A DNA stretch of 64,000 nt, from NCBI GenBank assembly GCA_014529385.2, contig CM043953.1, positions 85,898,342 through 85,962,341 on the forward strand, in the 5' to 3' direction. The notes under the pieces are model-generated. The model made no database searches. It worked only from the letters and a program-made list of their open reading frames with translations, and was not told the origin of the DNA. A program made the translations under genes and the position numbers. Source of the stretch: Adiantum capillus-veneris (lineage: Eukaryota; Streptophyta; Polypodiopsida; Polypodiales; Pteridaceae). Positions 47,532 through 58,452 of the stretch are shown here, in pieces. The first letter of the stretch is position 1; each line of letters starts with the position of its first letter.

Positions 47532-48403
47532 GTTGGCTGGAGTTGAAAAAAGAAAAAAAGGAAGGTTGAGCTTAAAACTAAGGGCCAAGTTACAAAAGAA
47601 GGTAAAATAAAAACTAGGAGAAGCTAGAAAAGGCAATAGCCTCCAGCGCTATTGCTAGAAACGTTTCATTGAAAATGAAGAAAAAAGGGAAGGGAAAGGA
47701 GGGAGAAGACAGCGTTTTCGAAAAGGGTTTTTTTTTCCTTGGGCTTGAGGGGAGAAGAAGGAGGTTTTTTGTGCGCTCTGTGATCGAGGTCGGCATGTGT
47801 GCTCTGCGAAGAGGTTCGGAAGGGTGAGAGTGCTTTGGGAAAGGAAGCCAACAAGGGCTGCCACGAGAACAAGCTACTACACGAGTGAAGGACGCGGTGG
47901 ATTTGCCATCGAAGTGTGTGCCTATGTAGTCGAGTCTGAAGGGAGGGTGTGCCCCTCTGTGTGAAACAGTGATGGCCATGGTGCGACTTAGAGCAGATTG
48001 TACGGGTCTTGTACATGGGTTTTCTCATTGAAGAAAGAGCTTGCCGTTTTTTTGGCATCGTCTTTTCCCTCTTTCCCCCTTTCTTCTTTGCTCGTCTCTA
48101 GGGTGTGTGGTGCCGGTGTGTGTGAGCGTGTGCATCCCCCGGGCCCCCTGTGTGTGTGAGAGAGAAAGAGAGAGAGGTGTTGAGATGTGGAAGAGCTGGA
48201 AGTGGGCAAGATCGGTGTGGTAGCTGTGTGAGGATTGTGCAAAGTGTTTGTGCATTGGGCGAAGTGCAGGCGAGGCCCTGTTAGTGTGAGTTGCTTGTTT
48301 TGAATGTGTTTTCGAGAGGATAGGGGTGCTATGAATACCTTGAGCTATATAGGGGCTATTGTGTGTGTGTCGGGTGTCTTCCTTATTCTCCCTCTCCATC
48401 TTC

Positions 48404-48421
48404 TGGTGCCCCCACTGAGGA
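48404..48421 (+). other. Primer-binding site of H2 int1
   Basis: TGGTGCCCCCACTGAGGA, five bases after LTRa. The same sequence follows LTRb at 52370. Confidence 0.72.
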
Positions 48422-48461
48422 GCACACTGATTGCTCCCTGGTGATGTGTTCATAAGCAAAA

Positions 48462-49014
48462 ATGTGGCAAAGTGTTGGCCCAATTTTTAGCGGTGAAGAA
48501 GATGTTGATGAGTGGCTGGCAAATTTTGAGTTATTTATGCTCTCATTGCAAATGTGGAGTGATGAAGAAAAGCTAGTGACAATTCCATTGGTGCTCCGAG
48601 GTAAAGCAAAAGCCTGGTTTGATGGTCTTGAAGCTACGGATAAGCAAGATTAGATTGGTTTTCGAGTGCAGTTTCTCTGCAAGTTTCGAAAGGTGGTAAC
48701 GCCTACTGAAGCGTATGCAAAGATCAAAGAGCTACGACAAGAAGTAGGTGATGATTTGATGCTTTTGTCAATAAGTTTGAAGCTTGTTGGAGTGATCTGG
48801 TTGTTGCCACCCAAGTGGTCAATGCAGACTGTTTCAAGGTGGAGAAATTCCTAGCTTGCTTGTGTCCTTGAGTTCGAGATAAGGTGGATGATGAAGAGCC
48901 AAAGACTTATGCCGAGGCAGTCAGAGTTGCCCGGGTGAAGAGTAAGAAAGTGAGAAGGAAAATGGAATTGGGCTTGCTTAAGCCTGCAGATTGTGTGCCT
49001 ATTGAGGCACCAGG
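48462..49014 (+). pseudogene. H2 gag, broken
   Basis: ATG at 48462 starts MWQSVGPIFSGEEDVDEWLA. The capsid core reads VLRGKAKAWFDGLEATDKQD, then TAG at 48651-48653. Coding similarity continues in frame with FRKVVTPTEAYAKIKELRQ, then shifts near 48770, and is recognisable to KKVRRKMELGL near 48970 by comparison with H1 gag. This supports H2 being an H1 relative. It is non-functional. Confidence 0.8.
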
Positions 49015-49978
49015 GTGTTTTATGGGCCGTCGAGGATGGTTCCAGTGATACAAAGTGTGGAGCCCGTAAGGGAAAGGCCTATGATTGATTATATTTCTTG
49101 GGAATTACCTGTTGGTGAAGATTCTATTCCATTTGTGGAGGAGCTTGTAAGCAAAGATGAGCCTTTTGTTGAAGAGAGCTTGTGTGTAGAGGAGTTGGCA
49201 GATGCCAAGTGTCCAGTGCAACTTGAAGAGGTGGAGCCTATTCTCGTGGAGTGCTTGTATGAAAGGGTGACAGATTGTGGCCAAGTGATAGATGCCAAGA
49301 GCATTGGGTTGGATGAAGTAAGTGGGCACGACGATGGTCCAGCTTTTGTGGAGCAGCTAGAGGATGATGATGCTGATATCGAATCGGACTATGGTGAAGA
49401 TGATGAGGCTAGAAGCTCAAGCTTCTTGGAAACGAGTGAGGAGGATAGAGATACAAGCTAGGAGACAAGAGTTCGACAAGCCAGTGCTAAAGTTACCTTG
49501 TTATATGCATGAGGATGTGTTGGTTGCTACTATGGATGAAGAGCACGGAAAAGTGTCAGAGCTTGAGAATGAAGACATACAGGTGAGGGTGTTGTGTGGC
49601 ACAATGCTAATGACGATGCTCATCAAGGTAGCTGTGGAATGTGCTTTGATTGTACAACAGGCACATGGGTTTCTCAAGAAGAAGAGTGTTGATGTGGCTA
49701 AGGAAGAAGAACAGGCTGAAGAAGATGGCAAGGGAGAGGCATCGGATACTTATTAAAGGAAAGAGCAGCTGCAATTGCCTATGTATTTCACGGGTGGTGT
49801 CTTGGATATAGGTTCTTTTGGCCATGAATACATTGAAAATGAAGCTGACTGGGGGTTTGATGACCCGGTGGGTGAGATGGATGAAGAGACACAGGTGCTT
49901 GTAGGGAAAGCTTTGACCAGAATGCAGGTGATACGAGGGTCTGTCCCTCTACAACTGGCAGTTTCTTTGGGACTTTAA
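49015..49978 (+). pseudogene. H2 acidic frames of unknown function
   Basis: Frames 49015-49461, 49364-49756 and 49775-49978. The first is strongly acidic (EDDDADIESDYGEDDEA), with repeated VEE/VEEL stretches. The others contain GFLKKKSVDVAKEEEQAEE and HEYIENEADWGFDDPVGEMD. I recognise no protease or polymerase motif. They sit where protease and polymerase lie in H1, and may be a filled or degraded internal region. Confidence 0.4.
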
Positions 49979-50643
49979 AAGTCTGTTGCTATGGTGGTGT
50001 CGACAAAGGCAGGTATGGAGGTGATTACGGAAGCGATGGTCACTAAGGTGCCAATGTTGAAAAAGTTGCCCACTAAGCGGAATGTTCCTCTTGAACATGA
50101 AGAAAAGTCCAAGGGTGTGGACTTGTTCGAGCTGTCAAAGGAAGTCTGAGTATGGTGGTTGAAGGGGATGCTGATAAACACAGCTGTGCAATGGATTGTC
50201 GAGCAGGTGTAGGATTTTCTTGAGGAGGATCTCACTTTATATGGCTGGGAGGGACGGCATGGTATGTTCAATATGTCTGATGGAAGTAGTGATGCATTCA
50301 ATGGTGTTTTTTTCGAAATGGACAGTATGCCTACTGATGTTAGGAGTAGCGAGGGAAAATTTTGTGGATGATTGGCTATGCATTGGAATGCAACACTATG
50401 GGAGGCTGTGACAAGTGGATGGAGAGGATCAATGCCAGGTGTTTGATCCAAGTGGATGATGGCAGGTAAAGCAGGGGGTTGGGCAACCTGCATGAACAAA
50501 GGCAGCGGGTAGCAGATGCCAGGTTTTGTACAAATGTTAGGTGGTTTTGTGGTGTACAAAGAGTTTGTTTTGGTGTGACAGTTTTTTCAGTGCAATAAGC
50601 CTGTTTGTGATTGAACATAAATGTTCAACAAGGGGGTGGGCAA
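49979..50643 (+). other. H2 int1 3' region, hairpin and polypurine tract
   Basis: No gene. At about 50611-50628 is a perfect 8-bp inverted repeat, TTGAACAT, AA, ATGTTCAA, followed by CAAGGGGGTGGGCAA and the LTR. This repeats the arrangement at the H1 3' end. Confidence 0.7.
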
Positions 50644-52364
50644 TGATGGTGCAGCCAAAGTTGGTCCGTGCCATAAAGTGTGCTATGCAGTGCAAAGGGT
50701 GCTAGCATGCGCATGGAAAAGGGCTAAAGCAGGTATGAAGACCGTGGGCAGGCAAGTGGCAGCGGAAATGCATGCTTAAGATGGTTTTTTAGGCCAAGGG
50801 GGGCCTCCAAAGAGGGCGGATTGGGATGGCACGTCAAAGTGTTTGATATGCAAGGAATGTGTCCCAAAATTAAGTGCTCAAGGTGCTCTAGAAGCCCATC
50901 CAGACGGCTCATCAGATGGAGCTTTGGAGTGAAAGATATGTCAGTCCAAAGTTAGGAGTCTTTGCCGATCCGTGACGGGCAGGGCAGGTATAGACAGGTG
51001 GCAAAAACTGGGATCAATGGGTATGCATGTAAATCTGAAGCTGTGGAGCATGCCGGTCTTTTCGGATTGCCATTCGAAGCTCAGACGGGCAAGTTATAGC
51101 TTGTGGAATATTTGTAGGGGGTCGGATACGTGCTCACCGGGTCGAGTTGAAAGATGTGCTAGTAGAGACTTTTTTGAGCTCGCCAAGATGATAAAAAATT
51201 GCATGTGATGTAAGGAGTCAGCCAAAATTTACGGCTTGCCGATCAATGTCATGGGCATCGCGATACACATAGTTTAGGTGGGCAGGCAATCATGATGGGA
51301 AGGGATCGGATATTTTTTTCCCATCTCTTGAATAGGTTGTCCGAAGCCAAGGTGTGGAATGGTGGGGAAGCGCTAGGGTTCAGAGCCGGCAGGTGGATCT
51401 CCCATGTGGCATGACCGAAGAACTTATTGGGCGAACACGTCGCACTGACGGCACGTGAGTCAAATGTTGGAGCTCTCTTTGTTTTGTAAATGAAAAAAGG
51501 AAGCGTTGGCTGGAGTTGAAAAAAGCAAAAAAAGGAAGGTTGAGCTTAAAACTAAGGGCCAAGTTACAAAAGAAGGTAAAACAAAAACTAGGAGAAGCTA
51601 GAAAAGGCAATAGCGATTGCTAGAAAAGTTTGATTGAGAAGGGAAAAAAAAAAAGGAAGTGAAAGGAGGGAGAAGACAGCGTTTTCGAGAAGGGTTTTTT
51701 TTTTCCTTGGGCTCAAGGGGAGAAGAAGGAGGTTTTTTGTGCGCTCGTTGATCGAAGCCGGCACCTGTGGTCTACGAAGATGCTCGAAAGCGTGAGAGTT
51801 TAGTAGAAAAGGAAGCCAACAAGGGTTGCCATGAGGAGAAGCTACTACGCGAGTGCAGGCCGCGGTGGATTTTCCATTGAAGTGTGTGCTGACGTAGTCG
51901 AGTTTTGAGGGAGGGTGTGCCTCTTTGTGTGAAACAGTGATGGCCATGGTGCAGCTTAGGGCAGATTGTATGGGTCTTGTACATGGGTTTTTTCATTGAA
52001 GAAGGAGCTATCATTGCCATTTTTTTGGCGTCGTTTTTTACCCCTTTCTGCTTTGCTTGTCTCTAGGGTGTGTGGTGCCGGTGTGTGTAAGCGTGTGCGT
52101 CCCTCGGGCCCCCTGTGTGTGTGAGAGAGAAAGAGAGAGAGGTGTTGAGATGTGAAAGAGCTAGAAGCGGGCAAGATCGGTGTGGTAGCTGTATGAGGAT
52201 TGTGCAGAGTGTTTGTGCATTGGGCGAAGTGCAGGCAAGGCCCTGTTTAGTGTGAGTTGCTTGTTTTGAAGGTGTTTTCGAGAGGGCAGGGGTGCTGTGA
52301 ATACCCTGAGCTATATAGGGGCCATTGTGTGTGTGTCCGATGTGTTCCCCATTCCCCCTCTCCA
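50644..52364 (+). mobile_element. H2 LTRb
   Basis: It begins TGATGGTGCAGCC and ends TCTCCA, 1721 bases. It is collinear with LTRa apart from the 375-base TIR insertion and small indels. Confidence 0.9.
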
Positions 52365-52908
52365 TCTTCTGGTGCCCCCACTGAGGAGCACATTGATTGC
52401 TCCCGAGTGATGTGTTTATAAGCAAAAATGTGACAAAGTGTTGGCAAAATTTTCAGTGGTGAAGAAGATGCTGATGAGTGGCTCACAGATTTTGAGTTAT
52501 TTATGCTCTCATTGCAAATGTGGAGTGATGAAGAAAAGCAGGAGACAGTTCCGATGCTGCTGCGAGGTAAAGCAAAAGCCTCGTTTGATGGTCAGGAAGC
52601 TACGGATAAGCAAGATTGGATTGGTTTTCGAGAGCAGTTCTCTACAAGTTTCGCAAGGTGGTCATGCAGGTTGTGACAGGTGGATGGAGGGGATCAATGC
52701 TAGGTGTTTGATCCAAGTGGATGATGGCAGGTAAAGCAGGGGGTTGGGCAATCCGCATGAACAAAGGCAACGGGTAGCAGATGCCAGGTTTTGTACATAT
52801 GTGAGGTGGTTTTGTGGTGTACAAGGAGTTTGTTTTGGTGTGGCAGTTTTTTTAGTACAATAAGCCTCTTTGTGGTTGAACATGAATGTTCAGCAAGGGG
52901 GTGGGTAA
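52365..52908 (+). pseudogene. H2 int2, internally deleted
   Basis: It has the primer-binding site, the gag start region (GRQILSYLCSHCKCG in one frame, matching int1 DNA at 48462-48690 in another) and the last ~250 bases of int1, but about 1.7 kb between them is missing. Its hairpin and polypurine tract (about 52877-52908) remain. It retains both ends required in cis but no protein. Confidence 0.8.
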
Positions 52909-53738
52909 TGATGGTGTATCCAAAGTTGGTCCGCACCATAAAGTGTGCTATGCAGTGCAAAAGGTGCTAGCATGCACATGGCAAAGGGCTAAAGCAGGTA
53001 TGAAGACCCTAGGCAGGCAAGTGGCAACGAAAATGCAGGCTTAAGACGGTTTTTTAGGCCAAGGGGAGCCTCCAAAGAGAGCGGATTGGGATGGCACGTC
53101 AAAGTGTTTGATATGTAGGGAATGTGTCCCAAAATGAAGTGCTCAAGGTGCTCTAGAAGCCCATCCAGACGGCTCGTCAAACGGAGCTTTGGTGTGAAAG
53201 ATATGCCAGTCCAAAGTTAGGAGGCTTTGTAGATCCGCAACGGGCAAGGCAGGTACAGACAGGTGGCGAAAACTGGGATCAATGGATATGCATGTAAAGC
53301 TCAAGCTGTGGAGCATGCCGCTCTTTTCGAATTGCCATTCGGAGCTCAAAAGAGCAAGTTATGGCCTGTGCAATATTTGTAGGGGGTCGGGTACGTGCTC
53401 ACCGGGCCGAGTTGATAGACGTGCTGACAAGGAGTCAGCCAAAATTTACGGCTTGCCGATCAATGTCATGGGCATCGCGATACGCATAGTTCAGGTGGAC
53501 AGGCAATCATGATGGGAAGGGATCGGATATTTTTTTCCCGTCTCTTGAATAGGTTTTCCGAAGCCAAGGTGTGGAATGGTGGGGAAGCGCCAGGGTTCAG
53601 AGCCGGCAGGTGGATCTCCCATGTGGCATGAGCGAAGAACTTATTGGGCAAACACGTAGCACCGACGACACGTGAGTCAAATGTTGGAGCTCTCTTTGTT
53701 TTGTAAATGAAAAAAGGAAGGGTTGGTTGGAGTTGAAA
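52909..53738 (+). mobile_element. H2 LTRc, truncated
   Basis: It begins TGATGGTGTATCC and follows LTRb to GGTTGGTTGGAGTTGAAA. A ~60-base deletion near 53427 is private to it. It stops at about 53738, where the sequence changes to a copia gag end. Confidence 0.85.
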
Positions 53739-54653
53739 CAAGGTAAACACTTCACAGTGGCCTCAAGAAGGCATCATTTTTTGTTGTAATAAACGATTAT
53801 TAGAACACATTTGACATGTTAATGGTCTGTGCTCAAGAAAAATGTGTCTCAACTCCAGCAGAAGCATTAGGAACGGAATTTTTTCCACTCGCAGTAGAAC
53901 CATAAGAAGTGGCTGCATTACTGTTACCACCCTTCCTTTGAGAAGCAATAAAAGCATGTTCAACTGCATGCTGCCTAGTCCTGTTTTTTCTAGAAAGTGA
54001 CTCTTGCAACAGCAATGTGCATAATGCATCAAACTTGACAACTTCAGGATTTCCTTGGGTCATCAGTCTCCAAGTACTAGCAAAAGTCTGGTAGGAATCT
54101 GGTAAGGCATCAAGAACAGTCTGCACAAGGGAACTGTCTGAAATGACTTCACCTGCAGAAATAAGCTGCTCATTGATATCCTTGACACTAGCAAGGAAAG
54201 TGTCCATATCATCTTCCTCATGCATAATCTTAGACCCATCTCTTTACGCAGCAAAGCAATTTTAGCCTCATTGCGGCTTGCATAAAGACCTGCTAAAATA
54301 TCCCAAGCTTGTTTTGCAGATTTTGCTGAACGAATGTGAGAAACAATGGTGCGCTTCACAGACAACGCAATCAATGCATGAGCCTGCGCATCCTTAACAT
54401 CCCAACGAGCTTGTTCTGCTATAGGCAAAAAAACTCTAACAGCCGCAATCCTTGCAGCAAGACCTGCAACATCCTCAACATCGCCTACATTCTCAGAACC
54501 AAGACGTACATCAATGCCCTGCACAATGTTCCAGACACCCTTTGACACAAGAACATGTTGCATCATATAAGCCCACATAGGGTAGCTGTCCCCATCCAAC
54601 CTGTCCTCAACAGCAAACATCTTGAACACATCTGTGTTGTTGTTGTCAGCCAT
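53739..54653 (-). pseudogene. Copia-2 gag
   Basis: ATG at 54653 starts MADNNNTDVFKMFAVEDRLD. The UBN2-type copia gag pattern follows: GDSYPMWAYMMQHVLVSKGVW, SAKSAKQAWDILAGLY, EDDMDTFLASVKDINEQL. A frameshift near 54230 divides it into 54063-54653 and 53833-54225. It ends after an Asn/Ser-rich tail (GKNSVPNASAGVETHFS). Everything downstream (protease, integrase, reverse transcriptase) is missing because the fragment meets H2 LTRc at about 53739. Confidence 0.85.
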
Positions 54654-55015
54654 GGTAAATGCTGCACCTGATGTGAAAACTTCCCGAAAATAGGAGAAAC
54701 GGAGCAGGAACAACCTGTGCTATATAGCACAAACCGTAGAAGACTATAAGGCACCTGTTATGCAGAAAACGGCACTGACAGAAATTCTGCACAAAATGAT
54801 GACATAGCCTGTGCAGTACTGCCTGTAGTGGAAACGGAGGCCAAAATGAGCCCAAATCAAAATTTTGAGCAGACCAAGCTCTTCGAGCTGTCCCAAAATA
54901 TTTGTCAACCTGCGAACGCTCGCCAAAGCTCACTGAAATCGAAGAAAGTGAGCAGGCGTGTGCTGGAGCAGCTGGCAACTAAGCCCGGGAGGAGGTTACC
55001 TGCTCTGATACCAAC
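54654..55015 (-). other. Copia-2 leader with primer-binding site
   Basis: About 360 bases without a gene. The primer-binding site TGGTATCAGAGC (minus strand) is at 55002-55013, two bases from the LTR; this is the usual plant copia site for initiator tRNA-Met. Confidence 0.85.
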
Positions 55016-55390
55016 TGTTGGAATTAGGGTTGCAGAGAAACACACACAGCTTGGAGAAGACGAAGGAAGCTCAAGGCACACAATAGAGAGTGTGTTACTT
55101 AGTGTGCAATGGAAAGATAGATAGCCCTAGAGTGATGGGCGTATATAAAATGCACGGGGGAAAAAACCTCCTAAAGAGGGAAAAAATGCCCCGGCGGTCC
55201 TAGTGTGTTCACACACATCACTACCACATGTATATGGTAACACTTTTATAGCTTTTCTGGGCAACGGGCAGCTTTTGACAGGTTTCTACACTCCAAGCAA
55301 CCCCCCAGCTTGCAATTTGCGCCACCTGCTCTGCTATATCTGTCACTGGCAGGCTCTCCCAGCTTCCACACAGCCTCCATACCTTCCATA
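55016..55390 (-). mobile_element. Copia-2 5' LTR (right end uncertain)
   Basis: In plus orientation it begins TGTTGGAATTAGGG beside the primer-binding site. No matching TTCCAACA is found on the right, so the LTR is probably truncated; the sequence turns AT-rich near 55390. TATATAAAA at 55145-55153 is on the plus strand, so it is not an obvious promoter for this element. Confidence 0.65.
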
Positions 55391-55759
55391 ATTTACTTTG
55401 GTTGATTTTTGATGATTCTATGATGAAAATTGGAATACCAGTTAATTCTAGAACCTTAGTGTAGAAAGTCTTTGTTAATATACTATTACTGAAACCATCC
55501 AATTTTCATTAACTAATTGAATTCCTATTGTAATCTTCCAGGGTCTGTAACTTTTCCATTTTTTATCGGATTCAGATTCTGAAAATTACTAAACATAGTA
55601 AAGCTCTGCTTATGATTCCAAAAATACCAAGATTAGCCGTGTTTGAATCCTTCAACATTGGTTTTCCATTTAATTTTACAAGCTTTGTACAATGTTTAAG
55701 GTTTCGGAAACTAGAAATCTTACAATCATCCCAACTTAAGGAATTGAGATGTCCTCATC
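55391..55759. other. AT-rich spacer left of the chromovirus
   Basis: No gene. It is probably the 3' non-coding region of the chromovirus plus an unplaced piece. I looked for a copy of the 60833-61886 LTR here and did not find a convincing one. Confidence 0.5.
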
Positions 55760-57080
55760 TCAACCGAAATTGGGAAAATCTTTGTGAAGTGATACTTCAT
55801 TCTCCCAGGTGGCATCTTCAGTGGGGTAGTCCTTCCATTTGACAAAATGTTCTCTAATAACCCTGTTTCTCAAACTCCTTTCCCTAGTGTCGAGAATACA
55901 ATCTTGTTGAAGTTAAGAATTCCTTGCTTCTGCATCACAATCTGTTCGTCATCTAGAGTGTGATTTGTATTTGGGATGTAGGGTTTTAGAAGAATGATAT
56001 GGAATACATTATGGACCTTTAGGTGCTCATGCAATTTTAGTTTATAAGCTTGATCACTGATTACTTTAATCACTTCATAAGGTCCACAATATCTGGGGCT
56101 TAGTTTTTTGTATTTTCCCAAGGATAGAGTGCTTCTTTTTTACCATACCCTTAGGAATACTTTATCTCCTTGTTTGAAAGCCCGATCAGACCGTTTTTTA
56201 TCAGCATACTGTTTTTGGTGGTCCTTGGCTGCCTGAATGTCTTGTCCTATGGATTTGGTTTGGGCATCCATCTCCTCCAACGTTTGTTTTGAAGCTTCTA
56301 CTCTTGTAGTAGGGTCAGAAAAGTTTAGGGGTGATATACATTCATGCCCATAAAGAGTATTAAATGGTGACATCCCAATGCTTGTATGAAAGGAAGAGTT
56401 ATAGGTGAATTCCACCAGAGGAAGAAATTGGATCCATTTCCAAGGTTCTCTACCACAGTAGGCTCTAAGGATGTCTTCAATAACTTGATTCACTCTTTAT
56501 GTCTGGCCGTCTATCTGAGGGTGATAGGATGTACTGAAACATAGCTGAGTTCCTAAGGATTCAAAAAAGATTTCTAGAATTTTGAAGTGAATTTTGCATC
56601 TCTATCACTGACTATTCTCTTAGGAAGCCCATGTAATCTGAATATCTCTTTGATAAAGAGACGGCTTATGTCTGATGTAGTGTAAGTTGTTTTTACAGGC
56701 ATCAAGTGGGAGACTTTAGTCAGCATATCCACTACCACCATAATGGAGTCGTAACCCCCTTGAACAGTGCGAAGGCCTGTTACAAAGTCCATGCTAATGA
56801 GTTCCCACTTCATTTGAGGAATGTCCAGAGGTTGAAGTTTTCCTGGCATCATTACTTGTTCAGCCTTAATCCTTTGACAGGAAAGACATTGTCTGATGTA
56901 GCGAAGTATATCTCCTTTCATTCCTTGCCAAAAATAGCTTTTCTTTATGGCATTAAGGGTCTTTGCATAGCCAGGATGGCCGGCAACTGGAGCTTTGTGT
57001 CCTTCATAAAGGATTAACTCCTTTAATGCTGGATTTTTAGGAATGTACAGCCGACTTATAGTAGAGAAGCCCATCCTCAA
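55760..57080 (-). pseudogene. Chromovirus integrase and chromodomain
   Basis: The zinc region has HKAPVAGHPG and CLSCQRIKAEQ. The core shows SMDFVTGL and VSDRDAKFTS (the two Asp). The third catalytic residue, Glu in the DGQTERVNQ motif of the family, is TAA at about 56497. The C-terminal domain has RYCGPYEVIKVI and VFHIILLKPYIP. A frameshift near 55897 precedes a chromodomain with FVKWKDYPTEDATWENE, ending at 55760. The chromodomain is expected to read histone marks at integration sites. Non-functional. Confidence 0.88.
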
Positions 57081-58452
57081 GTGAATAATCCTTGATTCTG
57101 TCTTTCTCTTTCTCTTTTAGGTCCTGTTGATTGATAACCTTTAGAAGTTCTTGATAATCCTTATCTTCCAAGGAAGCTTCCTTAACTTTGTTGAGTATTG
57201 GATTGTCAAATGTGGAAATAGCCCCAAGAAAAACCTTACGGCTAAGAGCGTCAACAACCACATTCTCTTTCCTTTGTTTGTATTTTATTTCAAATTCATA
57301 TTCCTATAAGAGTTCTATCCATCTTCTCTGCCTCATGTTGAGTGTCGCTTGTGAGAAAATCCATTTTAAACTCTGATGATCGGTGATTAACTGAAACTTT
57401 CCTCCTAGAAGATAATGCCTCCAGAGTTTTAGAGCATGGATGACAGTTAGGAGTTCCAGATCATGAGTTGGATAATTCAGCTCGTGGATTCTTAATTTTC
57501 ACGAAGTAAAGGCGACTGGTCTGCCTTCTTGGTTTAAGACTCCTTCTATAACAAGACCGCTAGCATCTGTTACTACTTCAAACTCTTGAGTGAAGTCAGG
57601 AAGTTTGAGTACAGGAGTTGATGTGAGATTTTGTTTTAATTTGAAGAAACAATCCTCCTGTTCCTTTCCCCATGTAAGTTTGGTTGTCTTTTTAAGTAGC
57701 TGCGTCAGGGGTGCGGCGATAACTGAATAATCTTTGACGAAGATTCTATACCATCCTGTATTAAAAATGCCCAAAAATCCTCAAATCTCACTGGCCGTTT
57801 TGGGTTGTGGCTAGTCTATTATATCTTTAATCTTTGCAAGGTCTACTGAAATTCCTTAAGGGTTTATTATAAAACCAAGATAACTAACTTCTGGCGTGGA
57901 AAACACACATTTACTCATCTTGGCATATAGCTGATGTTGGCGTAGAAGATGAAGTACTTTACGTACATGGTCTTCATGCTCTTTTTCATCCTTGGAGTAT
58001 ACCAGGATATCATTGAAAAACACCAACACAAAATCATCTAGATATTCTCTGAATATATCCTGCATGAGACGGTTAAAAGTAGCTGGAGCATTCGTAAGAC
58101 CAAAAGGCATCATGATAAACTCATAATGCCCATACTGGGTGTTGAAAGCAGTTTTGTAAATATCTGCCTCCTTAATCCGGATTTGATGGTAACCTGATCT
58201 GCGATCGATTTTTGTGAATACCTTAGCTCCATGTAACCTATCAAGCAATTCATCGATGCAAGGAATGGGGTACTTATTCTTTACTGATACCTGGTTAAGC
58301 CCCCTGTAATCAATGCAGAGACGTAAAGATCCATCCTTCTTCTTTTGGAATAGAACAGGCGCTCCCCAAGGTGAAATGCTTGGTCTTACGAATCCTTGTT
58401 CAATAAGCTGACGAAGCTGTTCTTTTAATTCAATAGCTTCAGGGAGGGACAT
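57081..58452 (-). pseudogene. Chromovirus reverse transcriptase and RNase H
   Basis: Reverse transcriptase 57856-58452 has [35 protein letters not shown] and [18 protein letters not shown]. The catalytic box reads FFND rather than the usual F-I/V-D-D, so one of the two essential Asp is Asn. RNase H (57081-57774) shows VVTDASGLVIEGVL, then, with stops, the ITDHQSLKWIF and VVDALSRK parts. Stops fall at about 57498 and 57298, and near 57790. One RNase H only, unlike the Tat-like elements. Confidence 0.88.

Larger units (their letters stand above)
46288..48398 (+). mobile_element. H2 LTRa
   Basis: The start aligns with LTRb from TGGTGCAG onward. It ends TCTCCA at 48398. It is about 2.1 kb because it includes a 375-base insertion at 47157-47531. 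A strong purine/pyrimidine asymmetry (GAGAGAAAGAGAGAGAG near 48155) and GT-rich stretches are present. Confidence 0.85.
46288..53738 (+). mobile_element. H2 tandem array: LTRa-int1-LTRb-int2-LTRc
   Basis: Three LTR copies in the same orientation alternate with two internal segments. int1 is 2245 bases and int2 only 544. Ends, primer-binding site and pre-LTR hairpin resemble H1, so H2 is related to H1. No protease, reverse transcriptase or integrase is present, only a broken gag and acidic frames. LTRc stops at about 53738, where a copia fragment begins. The first three bases of LTRa are altered and no target-site duplication can be confirmed. Confidence 0.85.

Noticed and set aside
47614-48483. 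Minus-strand ORFs in H2 LTRa and LTRb
   Set aside because: They lie in LTR sequence, are low-complexity, and differ between LTR copies by frameshifts.
55391-55759. 3' LTR of the chromovirus
   Set aside because: A TGTAAG string on the minus strand near 55724 raised the possibility, but the following bases do not align with the 5' LTR.
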